Positions 18,101-26,531 are shown, numbered from the stretch's first letter. The stretch is 39,752 nucleotides of DNA from Pseudomonadota bacterium (GCA_005777235.1 SXND01000269.1:1-39752); one strand, 5' to 3'. Numbers and translations are program-made. Notes: generated by a model from the sequence alone, not told the origin.

Positions 18101-18111
18101 GCGGCGCCGGC

Positions 18112-18133
18112 GAGATGTCCATTTCGTAAGTCC
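18112..18133. repeat. Solo end of a family 1 palindromic element
   Basis: GATGTCCATTTCGTAAGTCC is the inverted form of the right end of family 1 elements (GGACTTACGCAATGGACATC) with one mismatch. No partner end is visible. The family 2 element that follows directly may have replaced the remainder. Confidence 0.6.
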
Positions 18134-18136
18134 TAT

Positions 18137-18360
18137 ACTCGTGCCTCAACCGAGCGCATGTGCGACGTCTCCTGGGAGCGCCGGGCTCCAGCGTGGCTGC
18201 CGGAGCCAGAAGTCTCCTGGGAGCGCCGGGCTCCAGCGTGGCTGCCGGAGCCAGAAGTCTCCTGGGAGCGCCACGCGCCAGCGTGGCTTCGGGAGCCGGG
18301 CTGGAGCCCGGCGCTCCCAGGGGGCAGCACCTGGCACAACAGCTCGGTTAAGGCACGAGT
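18137..18360. repeat. Palindromic mini-element, family 2, copy b (224 bp), with internal 45-bp tandem repeats
   Basis: The ends ACTCGTGCCTCAACCGAG and CTCGGTTAAGGCACGAGT are inverted repeats. Inside, a 45-base unit beginning GTCTCCTGGGAGCGCCGGGC occurs at 18167, 18212 and, diverged, at 18257. A single closing arm GGCGCTCCCAGG follows. Copy a (7661-7792) has one unit, so the module has been amplified here. Confidence 0.85.
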
Positions 18361-18377
18361 GTATTACCCCTATCCCG

Positions 18378-18403
18378 TAGGGGCGACCGGACGGTTGCCC
18401 CTA
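18378..18403. repeat. Short palindrome, GGGGCGAC family, copy 2
   Basis: TAGGGGCGACC, a 4-base loop, then GGTTGCCCCTA (one wobble or mismatch). It lies between a family 2 element and the decayed binding-protein gene. Confidence 0.6.
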
Positions 18404-18540
18404 CTAGCCGTCGCCCTCTTGCCCCCTCACCCTCTGGGAGAGTGCTGGGGTGATGGGGCAGACCCAGTTCGCCTTATCATATAGGGACTCTCAGGAAAAG
18501 GACATATCTTATACGTGTTACAGTATGGTCTACCATCGCT

Positions 18541-19334
18541 GTGGGCTTGCTCGGAGGTCTGCTCGTCTGTGGCGGGCCTGGGAGAGCCCAGGCCCAGAGC
18601 CAGCAGCTCTCTTATTCAGGCTCCTCCACGATTGGTGAGTCCTGTTTGCCGGAGATGATCAAAGCCTTTACCAAGAAAACGGGCCTCGCCTTCGGGAAGG
18701 TCGACATTCCAGGCTCGACCGAGGGTTTTAAGGCCCTGATGGTCGGTGACACGCCTATCGCGGGTCTGTCGCGCCCTCTGACCGCCGAAGAAAAGGCCCA
18801 AAACCCTACACGCTCATTATAGGCTTTGATCTCTATGCCATCTACGTCCATACGAACAACGCCGTTAAGGACTTCTCGGACACCCAGCTCAAAGACATTT
18901 TTACGGGAAAGATCACGAACTGGCAGCAGGCGGGTGGCGCTCCGGGCCCCATCACCGTGGTCATCGCCGACCCCAAGAAACATGGCACGGTCACGGAGTT
19001 TAAGCGCCTGGCATTCAGCGGGAGGGACTATACCGCGACGGCCAAGATCATGGCGAGTTATGACGAGACGTTCCACTACGTGGCGCAGCATACGGAGGCC
19101 ATCACCTTGGCCAGTTCCTCCTTCAAACCCACAGGTGTGAGTGTGGTTACCATCAACAAAGTAGCGCCCTCGTTGGAGACCGCCCGCGCGGGGCTCTATC
19201 ACTTCCAACGACCGCTCGTTCTGCTGAGCAAAGGGGCGCCCACAGGCGATGTACAGAAGTTTTTTGACTTTATGCAGTCCGCAGAAGGCCAGACGATTGT
19301 GGCGAAGTACTTCCTACCGTTCTCTGGTCGGTAG
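18541..19334 (+). pseudogene. PstS-like substrate-binding protein, broken by a frameshift
   Basis: Periplasmic binding protein of the phosphate (PBP-like) family. The first frame encodes a hydrophobic export segment ending in RAQA, then LSYSGSSTIGESCLPEMIKA, VDIPGSTEGFKALMVGDTPI and AGLSRPLTAEEKAQN, and stops at 18822. The rest (YTLIIGFDLYAIYVHTNNAV, LKDIFTGKITNWQQAGG, then KFFDFMQSAEGQTIV) continues in another frame. One extra A in the run CCCAAAACCC near 18800 would join the two as ...AEEKAQKPYTLIIGFD, so a one-base deletion in an A-run, real or technical, explains it. The GTG start gives a signal peptide without the usual basic head. In-frame codons upstream read RKRTYLIRVTVW but have no standard start, so the 5' end may also be damaged. 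No pst transporter genes are near. Confidence 0.75.
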
Positions 19335-19436
19335 CACGCGGGGAGCACGGCGGGGTGGACAGGTTCGCCCCTCCCCCCAGCGGAGGGAGGAGGTCCGCTG
19401 TCGGGCGCACCTGTTGCAGAAATCGTCTCGCGCTCA

Positions 19437-19886
19437 TCACGACTCAGGGAAAAAGTCGTAGGCCAGGAGGCAGTCCAGGCTCCAGGGGCACACCTCGGGA
19501 AATGTGCTAAGTGCCAGATGAGTTTCGTCAGCCGCGATACGGCGGGCTTTGGGATAGTAGCGTATCAGCATCCCGGGCAGGAGCGGTCGGAGACTCGGGG
19601 ACGTGTCCAACAGGAGGTCGATCTGCAGACGGGCATGGCGGATGCTGTCGGACCAGGAATGACTTGTCAGGCGCTCGTCCGGTTGATAGCGCCACTTAAG
19701 GAGATGGAGCACCAGAATAATCAGATGGGATCCGAGTGCTCGACGTTCTGACACGCCCAAGGCCGTTACCTCCTCGACAAGGTGGGGCAGATCCAGGATG
19801 GCAAACTGCCGCGCCTTGAGGAGCGCGGCTTGCTCCTGCGTCCAGGCGTAAAAGTCCTCGTCGTACAATACGGTATTGGTTCCCAT
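19437..19886 (-). CDS. DUF29 family protein
   Basis: DUF29 proteins are small proteins of unknown function, often in many copies in cyanobacteria and other repeat-rich genomes. The 149-residue product has the family's features: YDEDFYAWTQEQAALLKARQ at the start, then LDLPHLVEEVTALGVSERRA, the hydrophobic LGSHLIILVLHLLKWRYQP with SWSDSIRHAR, and an aromatic, Pro-rich end FPEVCPWSLDCLL. The start was chosen at MGTNTV, which has AAAGGA upstream; a longer frame would add 35 unrelated residues. It is alone between the broken pstS-like gene and a palindromic element. No role can be assigned. Confidence 0.82.
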   Translation of the reverse strand: MGTNTVLYDEDFYAWTQEQAALLKARQFAILDLPHLVEEVTALGVSERRALGSHLIILVLHLLKWRYQPDERLTSHSWSDSIRHARLQIDLLLDTSPSLRPLLPGMLIRYYPKARRIAADETHLALSTFPEVCPWSLDCLLAYDFFPES

Positions 19887-20059
19887 GCCCGCGTCCTTTC
19901 GTGCGCTCGACCTGAAGGTCCGATGTGAACACTCTCTCTGCTGTCCCATCCTCCCCAGAGAGAGTGTGCTCCGCGGAGGCAGAGAGGGCAAGGGATCTTA
20001 TCCACCATGGCTGCCATGCACATGGTGCTCAGCCCTTCCCACCCTCCAGCAATGCTCAT

Positions 20060-20283
20060 TAGACATTATCGGGCATAAGAAACGTGAGGCTTGCCGACAC
20101 TCCTCCCCCCGGGGGGAGGTTGGGAGGGGGGTACAGGGCGGCCAGGAGTTCCCCGTCTCCTCACCCACCGTAGTTTCCCCCCTCCTGCCTCCCCCAGCGG
20201 GGGGAGGTTCCAGATCCCAGGAGGGGGCAGCGTGGCCGAGGCAGCTCCTGCATGAGCCCATCTTCTATTCCCGATAATGTCTA
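20060..20283. repeat. Palindromic mini-element, family 3 (224 bp)
   Basis: Perfect 14-bp terminal inverted repeats TAGACATTATCGGG/CCCGATAATGTCTA enclose two CCTCCCCCC/GGGGGGAGG hairpins and a GC-rich middle without a gene. The interior resembles the repeat at 13861-13957. The size and ends fit a non-autonomous mini-transposon. Confidence 0.8.
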
Positions 20284-20391
20284 TTGTGCACAAGTCCACG
20301 CGATGCGCACCCCTTCGCGGGCCAGGCCCGCGCGGTCTCCGCTGACGACACAGCCATCGCGATGGCCACAATGAGCATGGCTGTCCCACCC

Positions 20392-20419
20392 TCAAGTTTC
20401 TGTCCAAGAAAGCCGACAA
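20392..20419 (+). promoter_or_regulatory. Sigma-28 (FliA)-type promoter of the second chemosensory locus
   Basis: TCAAGTTT, 12 bases, GCCGACAA: one mismatch from the -10 consensus GCCGATAA. It matches the promoter before pilG (8524-8551) in both boxes and in spacing, while the spacer differs, as expected for selected sites. Confidence 0.7.
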
Positions 20420-20463
20420 ACATTGTACACACTGTATAGCAGACAGAGGTTCCCCAGCGGATC

Positions 20464-20606
20464 CCGGTGATGCTGTTGACAGCTCAAGGCTCGCCCGATG
20501 ATCGGGTGCACGGCAAGTGTGCCAGGTGGCACACCTCCCTAACGAAAGTCGGTAGGGCGTGAGACGTGACAAACACCGTGCGCCCATACATGTCCTCCTC
20601 AGCAAG
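20464..20606 (+). pseudogene. Remnant of a second pilG (C-terminal end only)
   Basis: Translation in the surviving frame gives PVMLLTAQGSPDDRVHGKCA, then ARWHTSLTKVGRA and a stop. It aligns with the PilG end PVIMLTGKGSPFDRVRGKFA, GCNTYLTKPVGRE. DNA similarity continues weakly (GTGCGC..ATACAT) to where pilG ends at the first locus. The first three quarters of the gene are missing, which brings the sigma-28-like promoter close to pilH copy 2. Not expected to be functional. Confidence 0.75.
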
Positions 20607-20628
20607 GTGCACAGTAAGGAGAGAGCAG

Positions 20629-20994
20629 ATGACAATGAAAAAAGTCCTGGTGGTCGACGATTCGCTGACTGATTTGACCAACATCAAAAATATCGTCAGC
20701 GCCGCGGGGTATCTGGTATTCACCGCGACCAGCGGTCAGGAGGCTCTCGACATCGCCAAGACTGAAAAGCCCGACATGATTTTCCTCGACATCATCATGC
20801 CCGATCAGGACGGCTTTGGCACCTGCCGCAAGCTGGCAGCCGGCAGCGAGACCAAAGGTATTCCCGTGGTGTTCGTGAGTAGTAAGAATCAGAAGGTGGA
20901 CCGCCTCTGGGGCCAGCTGCAAGGCGCCAAGGGCTATGTAGTGAAACCGTATACACCCCAGGAGATCATGGATCAGCTCCACGCCCTCGCGTAA
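20629..20994 (+). CDS. PilH-like single-domain response regulator (copy 2)
   Basis: A 121-residue CheY-like receiver with VVDDS, IFLDIIMPDQDG (D54), VVFVSSKNQK and VVKPYTPQE, the same length as copy 1 and similar throughout. TAAGGAGAG lies 7 bases before the ATG. It follows a pilG remnant and precedes an MCP gene by 56 bases, mirroring the first locus with pilI and the NHL gene removed. All phosphorylation residues are intact, so it can probably accept phosphate from ChpA. It may act in the same pathway, since no second kinase is present. Confidence 0.9.
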   Translation: MTMKKVLVVDDSLTDLTNIKNIVSAAGYLVFTATSGQEALDIAKTEKPDMIFLDIIMPDQDGFGTCRKLAAGSETKGIPVVFVSSKNQKVDRLWGQLQGAKGYVVKPYTPQEIMDQLHALA

Positions 20995-21050
20995 GCTGCA
21001 CGCCACGGCTCTACAACACCGCTAAGCTTTTTCTCACATGAAGGCTACAT

Positions 21051-23378
21051 ATGAAAGCCATTCTGAAACGCCTGTTGATTTGGCAGAAACTCACCATCAT
21101 TGCCTGCATAGGCCTGGGCGCTACGGCTCTGCCATCCTGGATGTATTTACATGAGCTCTACAAGGGCTACGTAGTCGCACAACACGAAGCCGAGGGGATC
21201 GGGCCGGCCCTGGTCGTGCTCAAGACGCTGCAACAGTCCCAGCAGCACCGCGGGCTCTCAGCGCAAACCCTGGCTGGACGTCAGGACGCCGAACCGCGGC
21301 GCGCCACGCTGCAGCAAGAGGTCGAGGGAGCGATCGCAGAGATGGAAACGCAATTCGCCGCCGCGGTGGCCAACGAGAAGATCAAGAAGGATTGGCGGGT
21401 AGCCGTGGAAGCGTGGCAGGCACTCGCCGGCAAGGTGGGCAGCAAAGCGATCACAGTTGAACAAAGCTACCAGGACCATACGACGCTCAGCAGCTTATGG
21501 CTCAACGTGCTGGAGAAGATACGGGACGGATACCAGCTCTCCATCGACCCGGAAGAGCAGACGTACTTCATGCATGTCGCAGGGCTGATTACCCTCCCCA
21601 CATTCACCGAGAGTCTTGGACAAGGACGCGCCAAAGGCACGGGCCTGCTCGCTGCACGGCAGGCCACTGATCAGGACAGGGGGATCATGAGCGGGCTGGT
21701 GCGCTTAATCCAAGAGTATCAGACGGCCTCAAATCGTGCGATCGAGAAGTCGTATCCCGAGCAGGCCAGGCTCCACACGGGGATATTCGTCACACTGCAG
21801 GATTTCAATGCCAAGGTGAATACACTCGTCGCTCTCACGCAGAGTAGCGTCATTGAGGCACCCGAGCTGGTCTTGGCGCCGGCGGAGTACAATGCCCGCT
21901 ATACGGAGGTGATCAACCAGGCGTTCGACATTGCACGCGAGATGGTGACGGATCTTACCGCGCAGCTGACGCAGCGCCTGGCGGACCAGAGGCGCGACGC
22001 TGGCATCGTGAGCGGGGGACTGCTGCTGTTGATCCTGCTGGCAGGGGCTATTGTCTACGCTGTGACGCGCAACATCACCGTTTCTGCCCGTCAGCTCAGT
22101 GCCACAGTGCAGCAATTCGCCCAGGGGGATGACCAGACGCGCGCCAGGCTTGACAGCCAGGATGAACTGGGGCAACTGGGTGTCGCGTTCGACCGCATGA
22201 TGGACGAGCGCGTGGCCGCCCAGGCCGCCATAGAGCAGGAACGTGCCGCCCGTCTGGCTGCCGCCGAGCAGGAGAACGAGGCCCTCAACGACTCAATCTG
22301 GGCCTTGATCCAGGCGGTAGCACAGCTGAGCCAGAAAGACCTCACCATCAAGGTGCCAGTGGCCGAAGATGTGACGGGCACGATGGCGGACGCGCTGAAT
22401 TTACTGACGAGCGAGATGGTCCAGGTGTTATCGGAAGTCACCTACATCTCAGACAACGTCGCCACAGCCTCGCGCCGTGTGCAGGGGCAGTCCGACGCCG
22501 TCATGGCTCTGGCCGAGCTGGAGCGTGCGCAGGTGGGCGAGAGCGCCGTGCAACTCACGGCCGCCGCCACAGCCATGCATGCCATTGCGGCCCTGGCGCA
22601 GACCTGTAATACGGCCGCCGAAACGGCTATCACCCGGACGCAGACGGCGCTCGACACGGTCAATAGCACGGTCGAGGGCATCCACACGGTGCGGGACACC
22701 ATCCTGGAGACCGAAAGCCGCATCAAACGCCTGGGGGAACGGTCGCAGGACATTGGTGGTGCCGTGCAGCTCATCCATGACATTGCCGAGCGCACGCAGA
22801 CCCTGGCCCTCAGTGCCAGTATGCACGCCGCCACCGCCGGGGAAGCGGGGCGCGGCTTTGCGGTCGTGGCCGCAGAAGTGCAGCGCCTGGCCGAAAGCGC
22901 CCGGCAGTCCACCGAGCAGATTGCCCACATGGTGACGAACATCCAGCAGGAAACCACCGACACGGTGGCTACCATGCACACCGTGGTCAGCCAGGTCGTG
23001 GAAGGCAGCCGCCTGGCCGGGCAGGCCGGGGAGGAGATGCGGCAGACCCAGCAGAGCACGGCCGACCTGGTGGCCTCCGTGCGTCAGATTGCCAGCGGCG
23101 CCCAGACGCAGGCCGAGGTCAGTACCGTCTTGCGCGACCGGGCCGGGGTCATCGTGGAGAGCACGCGCAAGACCAGCGCACAGCTCACAGCGCAGAGCGT
23201 CCAGACGACCCGTCTGCTGGACTACGCCAGCCGCCTAGTGCACGCCGTACGGGTATTCAAGCTGCCGGCCCAGCAGGTGGAGGATGAGCCTATGGATGGC
23301 GCTGACGCGCCCCTCACGGCCCAGACGGGTCTGCACGAAGACGCCCGGATGGGCAGCACGAATGGCGTACCGGTCTAA
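21051..23378 (+). CDS. Chemoreceptor with NIT-like sensor and PilJ-type signalling domain
   Basis: Membrane-bound methyl-accepting chemotaxis protein of 775 residues. A first helix (about 13-33) is followed by a helical periplasmic region with QQSQQHRGLSAQTLAGRQDA, typical of NIT (nitrate/nitrite sensing) domains. A second helix (about 320-341), HAMP and a signalling domain with LALSASMHAATAGEAGRGFA at the tip come next. From HAMP to the end (EQERAARLAAAEQENEALND onwards) it is very close to the receptor at 11592-13835, but the sensor halves are unrelated, so sensor and signalling parts have been reshuffled. GAAGG precedes the ATG. It is intact where the other receptor has TAG, so it may be the main functional input to ChpA here. 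The ligand is unknown; NIT assignment is by motif only. Confidence 0.88.
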   Translation: MKAILKRLLIWQKLTIIACIGLGATALPSWMYLHELYKGYVVAQHEAEGIGPALVVLKTLQQSQQHRGLSAQTLAGRQDAEPRRATLQQEVEGAIAEMETQFAAAVANEKIKKDWRVAVEAWQALAGKVGSKAITVEQSYQDHTTLSSLWLNVLEKIRDGYQLSIDPEEQTYFMHVAGLITLPTFTESLGQGRAKGTGLLAARQATDQDRGIMSGLVRLIQEYQTASNRAIEKSYPEQARLHTGIFVTLQDFNAKVNTLVALTQSSVIEAPELVLAPAEYNARYTEVINQAFDIAREMVTDLTAQLTQRLADQRRDAGIVSGGLLLLILLAGAIVYAVTRNITVSARQLSATVQQFAQGDDQTRARLDSQDELGQLGVAFDRMMDERVAAQAAIEQERAARLAAAEQENEALNDSIWALIQAVAQLSQKDLTIKVPVAEDVTGTMADALNLLTSEMVQVLSEVTYISDNVATASRRVQGQSDAVMALAELERAQVGESAVQLTAAATAMHAIAALAQTCNTAAETAITRTQTALDTVNSTVEGIHTVRDTILETESRIKRLGERSQDIGGAVQLIHDIAERTQTLALSASMHAATAGEAGRGFAVVAAEVQRLAESARQSTEQIAHMVTNIQQETTDTVATMHTVVSQVVEGSRLAGQAGEEMRQTQQSTADLVASVRQIASGAQTQAEVSTVLRDRAGVIVESTRKTSAQLTAQSVQTTRLLDYASRLVHAVRVFKLPAQQVEDEPMDGADAPLTAQTGLHEDARMGSTNGVPV

Positions 23379-23700
23379 TCCGGCAGCCTTCCCCTCATGG
23401 CGTCGCGGTCCTCTCCCCGCAGGCCGCGGCGCGTCACGCCAGGCACCTACCCTTCCAGCTTGCCTGCACCGGGTGCCATCCCCTACAATGCACCGCAGAG
23501 CATCGACAGGATCGTCTTGCCACGCACAGGGGAATGCTATACGCCACCACACACAGACTAGCCAGGTGGCACAATCATAGAACTCCCTGGGCTTTAGCCC
23601 CTGGAAACCACGCCGATTGATCGGCAGTGGAGGAAGGATTCCCAGGCTTGATCCATAGTTTTGTGTTGACGATGGACAGGATATGACGTATACTTGCTCT

Positions 23701-24801
23701 ATGAAACTGACCTTGCAACTCAAACTGCTGCCGACGCCTGAGCAACACACCGCCTTGTTGGCCACGATGCGCGCCTTTAATGCGGCAGCGTCCTTCGCGG
23801 CACAGGTCGCCTTCACTGCCCAGGTCTTTGGACAACCAGCCATCCATGCGCGGTGCTATCGGGAGTTGCGGGAACGCTTCGGGGTGTCGTCCCAGATGGC
23901 GGTACGCGCCATTGGGAAAGCCGTGGAGACTTTCAAGCGTGACAAGACGTGTTGTCCCGTCTTTCGCGCTGATGGGGCCATGACCTACGATCACCACATG
24001 CTTGGATGGAAAGACCCGGCCCATGTGTCGCTGCTCACCCTGCAAGGCCGACAGATTGTGGCGATGGTCTATGGGGAATATCAGGCGGGCTTCATGCCTC
24101 GCCTCAAAGGGCAAGTGGACCTGGTGTTGCGGAAAGGCACGTTGTACCTCCACGCCACTATTGATGTCCCAGAAGACCCGTCGATACACCCCACACACTT
24201 TCTTGGGGTAGACCTTGGCCTTGTCGAAATTGCCACGGACTCTGAGGGGCACAGCTATAGCGGCGCGGCGATTGATGCGGTGCGACAACGTACCGCGTTG
24301 GCACGACAAACTTTCCAGGCCACGGGCACCACCTCTGCCAAGCGACGACTCAAGAAGATGGCGGGCACCCAAGCCCGTTTTCAACACTGGGTCAACCACG
24401 GCTTGGCGAAACGCCTTGTGCAGTATGCCAAGGACACGAAGGCCGCACTTGTGCTCGAAGACTTGACGCACATCCGCGACCGGATCACGGTTCGTAGACG
24501 GCAACGGGCACGGCTGCAGAACTGGAGTTTTCGGCAACTGCGCGAGTTTCTTACCTACAAAGTCCAACGCGCTGGCGTTCCACTGCTGTTCGTCGATCCG
24601 CGCAATACCAGCCGGACGTGTGCAGCATGTGCGTATGTTGATCAGCGGAACCGCCGTTCTCAAGCCGTCTTCTCCTGTCTGCACTGCGGCCATACGGCCA
24701 ACGCCGACCATAACGCGGCCAGAAACCTGGCCACTAGGGGCGCAGTAAGCCGCCCTGATTTCGTCGCACCACGAGGAAGCCAACTGGCGTTCTCCTGGTA
24801 G
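23701..24801 (+). CDS. tnpB: TnpB, RNA-guided endonuclease of an IS605-type element (copy 2)
   Basis: Second member of the same TnpB group as 1243-2343, also 366 residues. It has RuvC-I GVDLG, RuvC-II LVLEDL, a zinc ribbon CAAC...CLHC and RuvC-III ADHNAARN. All catalytic acids fall at the same positions as in copy 1 (171, 253, 336), so activity is plausible. The start at MKLTLQ was preferred over one six codons upstream because it matches copy 1, including the CTCTATG context. The gene fills the element between its two end hairpins. The long antisense frame over it is a by-product of base composition. Confidence 0.93.
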   Translation: MKLTLQLKLLPTPEQHTALLATMRAFNAAASFAAQVAFTAQVFGQPAIHARCYRELRERFGVSSQMAVRAIGKAVETFKRDKTCCPVFRADGAMTYDHHMLGWKDPAHVSLLTLQGRQIVAMVYGEYQAGFMPRLKGQVDLVLRKGTLYLHATIDVPEDPSIHPTHFLGVDLGLVEIATDSEGHSYSGAAIDAVRQRTALARQTFQATGTTSAKRRLKKMAGTQARFQHWVNHGLAKRLVQYAKDTKAALVLEDLTHIRDRITVRRRQRARLQNWSFRQLREFLTYKVQRAGVPLLFVDPRNTSRTCAACAYVDQRNRRSQAVFSCLHCGHTANADHNAARNLATRGAVSRPDFVAPRGSQLAFSW

Positions 24802-24840
24802 TGGCAAAGCTGCGGGACTTTAGTCCCAGCAGTCGCTTAC
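24737..24840 (+). ncRNA. Candidate omega RNA scaffold of TnpB element 2
   Basis: It has the same layout as element 1: a stem GGGGCG/CGCCC (24737-24755) inside the tnpB end, then the terminal TTTA-loop hairpin. Conservation of the first stem between two diverged tnpB copies, in a stretch where the protein is variable, supports an RNA function. The guide would be read from the decayed caspase/FGE gene, on the strand opposite to its coding strand. Confidence 0.5.
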
Positions 24841-26460
24841 GAGCATCTCACAACCCCGCTACAGCAAAGAAAAGTTTGCCCGGCGTGGCGACGCGCTTTA
24901 CACGCGTGACATCCGGCCCCATGTTGAAACGTCTTACCCCACGGATACATTCGTCCATCCGTGCCCCGCGCCGCTTTCTCCCACTCCGCCTCCGTCGGCA
25001 GGCGTTTCCCGGCCCAGGCACAGTAGGCCATCGCATCCCCCTGATTCACGTACACCACCGGATGCTGCTCCAGACCGTTGAGACTGCTTCCCACCCCACG
25101 CGGCATGCGCCAGGTTCGCTGGGCGTCATCACGCTCAGCCTGCGTCCGGTGCTTGGTGGTCTGCACAAACTGCTGGAAGCGCGTATTGGTCACCTCGTAG
25201 GTGTCAATATAAAAGGCGTCCAGGTACACCCGATGCGGCGACTCCGCATCCTCATCGTTGCTACCCATGAGAAACTCCCCCGCCGGCACCAGCACCATCG
25301 GCGCGCCATCGCGGCCCACGACCTGGGCTGGTGGGGTCGGCGGCGTTGCTGGCGGCGGCGGATAGCTTCCCACTGCCACCTGCGGGCCAGTCGGCAACAC
25401 AAAGAAAAATTGCCCTTCCCCGTCCAGATTACCAAACTGCATGTCCTGCTTGTTATCCGAGGCCTGCGCCACACGCGGATGCATCCAGGCTGCCAGCTCC
25501 TGCTCCTGGCCCGTGAGAATGCCATCGCGGTTGCCATCGGCATGCCCAAGCAGCCCATCTAACAGCTTGCGCGTAAACACCCCATGGCCCTGGTCCTCGG
25601 CCACGAGCTGATTCTTGCGCCCAGCGGTCAGCACCTGCATCACCCGACTCTGCGCCAGCAATGCCAGATAGCGCTCGTCCGGCACCGCCGGGCCCTGCGA
25701 GCGCACCAGACTGTAGGCGCCATAGCACGCATCCACCGCTACCAGAATGTGGCGGTGCCGGGATGCGCTGGCCCATCTGTTGCAGTGCGCTCATGCCCAG
25801 GGCCGTAAACGGCAGGTCCGTGGGGTCCGCGTCATGCAGCAATAAATAGCCCTCCTCGCCCCCGCCGGGCAGCGCTGCGGTGGTGCCATGCGTGGCAAAA
25901 AAGATCAACAGCCGGTCCTCGGCGCTGGTGGCCTTGCGGATGACACTGCTCAACAGGCGCTCGACTTCGCCCTTGGTGGTCTGCTCGTCCAGCAGCGTGG
26001 TGATATTCTCCGCTGGAAAGCCCACCGTGGTCAGGGCCTGCGCCACGCTCTGGGCATCATTGACGGCGTAGTTCAACGACGCGATGTTCCGATTGCGCAA
26101 ACGGTTCACTCCCACCACCACGGCCCAGCTCTGGCGATAGAACCCCGGTTGGGGAGCAGGTGGCTCCGTGAGGTTGATACAACGTTCCGCCTGCACCTGC
26201 GCCGCGACTTGCGCCACCCAGCCCTCGCGGCCATCGTCGAGCAGGATTTTGTACCATCCCTACCAGCGCTCCAGAAGAGGCAACGTCGTCCCCTGCGATA
26301 GCGTCGTGAGGATGACACTCTTGCCATCCGGCCCGGCGCGCACCGTGGCCTGACGGGTCGTGATACGCAGCGTCTCCGCTGCCAACGCTACGGTGGCGAG
26401 CAGCAGGAACCCGAGCAGGCCGAGCCGGATATCTGTGCGCCAGCGCGCCAGTGCTGTCAT
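24837..26460 (-). pseudogene. SH3 / caspase-like (peptidase C14) / formylglycine-generating-enzyme-like protein, decayed
   Basis: Read 5' to 3' on the minus strand: signal peptide (ends VALA), bacterial SH3 domain (TTRQATVRAGPDGKSVI to WYKILLDDGREGWVA), caspase-like p20 domain (SWAVVVGVNRLRN; His in LLIFFATHGTT; Cys in VDACYGAYSL), a Pro-rich linker, then an FGE/SUMF1-type domain (MVLVPAGEFLMGSNDEDAES, YEVTNTRFQQF, RLPTEAEWEKAARG). Such fusions are likely metacaspase-like sensors or effectors. Three lesions: an in-frame TAG in the SH3 domain (26260-26262); one extra G near 25754 (+ strand) that shifts frame just before the catalytic Cys (removing it restores ARHILVAVDACYG); and loss of the C-terminus at TnpB element 2. 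AGAGGAG precedes the ATG. It is certainly non-functional if the sequence is correct. Confidence 0.8.
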
Positions 26461-26493
26461 ATCGTGCTCCTCTACGATACTCTCCCCACGTCG

Positions 26494-26519
26494 GTGAGGC
26501 GACCGTCCAGTCGCCCCAC
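26494..26519. repeat. Short palindrome, GGGGCGAC family, copy 3
   Basis: GTGAGGCGAC, a 6-base loop, then GTCGCCCCAC (one mismatch in the stem). It lies between the caspase-like gene and the Rpn-like gene, both on the minus strand. Confidence 0.55.
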
Positions 26520-26531
26520 CTGAAAGAGGTT

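Larger units (their letters stand above)
23580..24840 (+). mobile_element. IS200/IS605-type element carrying only tnpB (element 2)
   Basis: Left-end hairpin GGGC-TTTA-GCCC (23589-23600) and right-end hairpin CTGC-GGGAC-TTTA-GTCCC-A-GCAG (24810-24832, one bulged A) bracket a single tnpB. There is no tnpA. The right end lies in the 3' part of the caspase/FGE gene, whose reading frame stops at the border. I saw no continuation of that gene beyond the left end. Exact ends are inferred. Confidence 0.75.

Noticed and set aside
18167..18301. CRISPR array
   Set aside because: The 45-bp units are directly adjacent without spacers and no cas genes are near; this is a tandem repeat inside a palindromic element.
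23379..23580. Missing 3' end of the caspase/FGE gene on the far side of TnpB element 2
   Set aside because: The minus-strand translation left of the element shows no convincing FGE C-terminal motif, so I could not confirm a simple insertion with preserved flanks.
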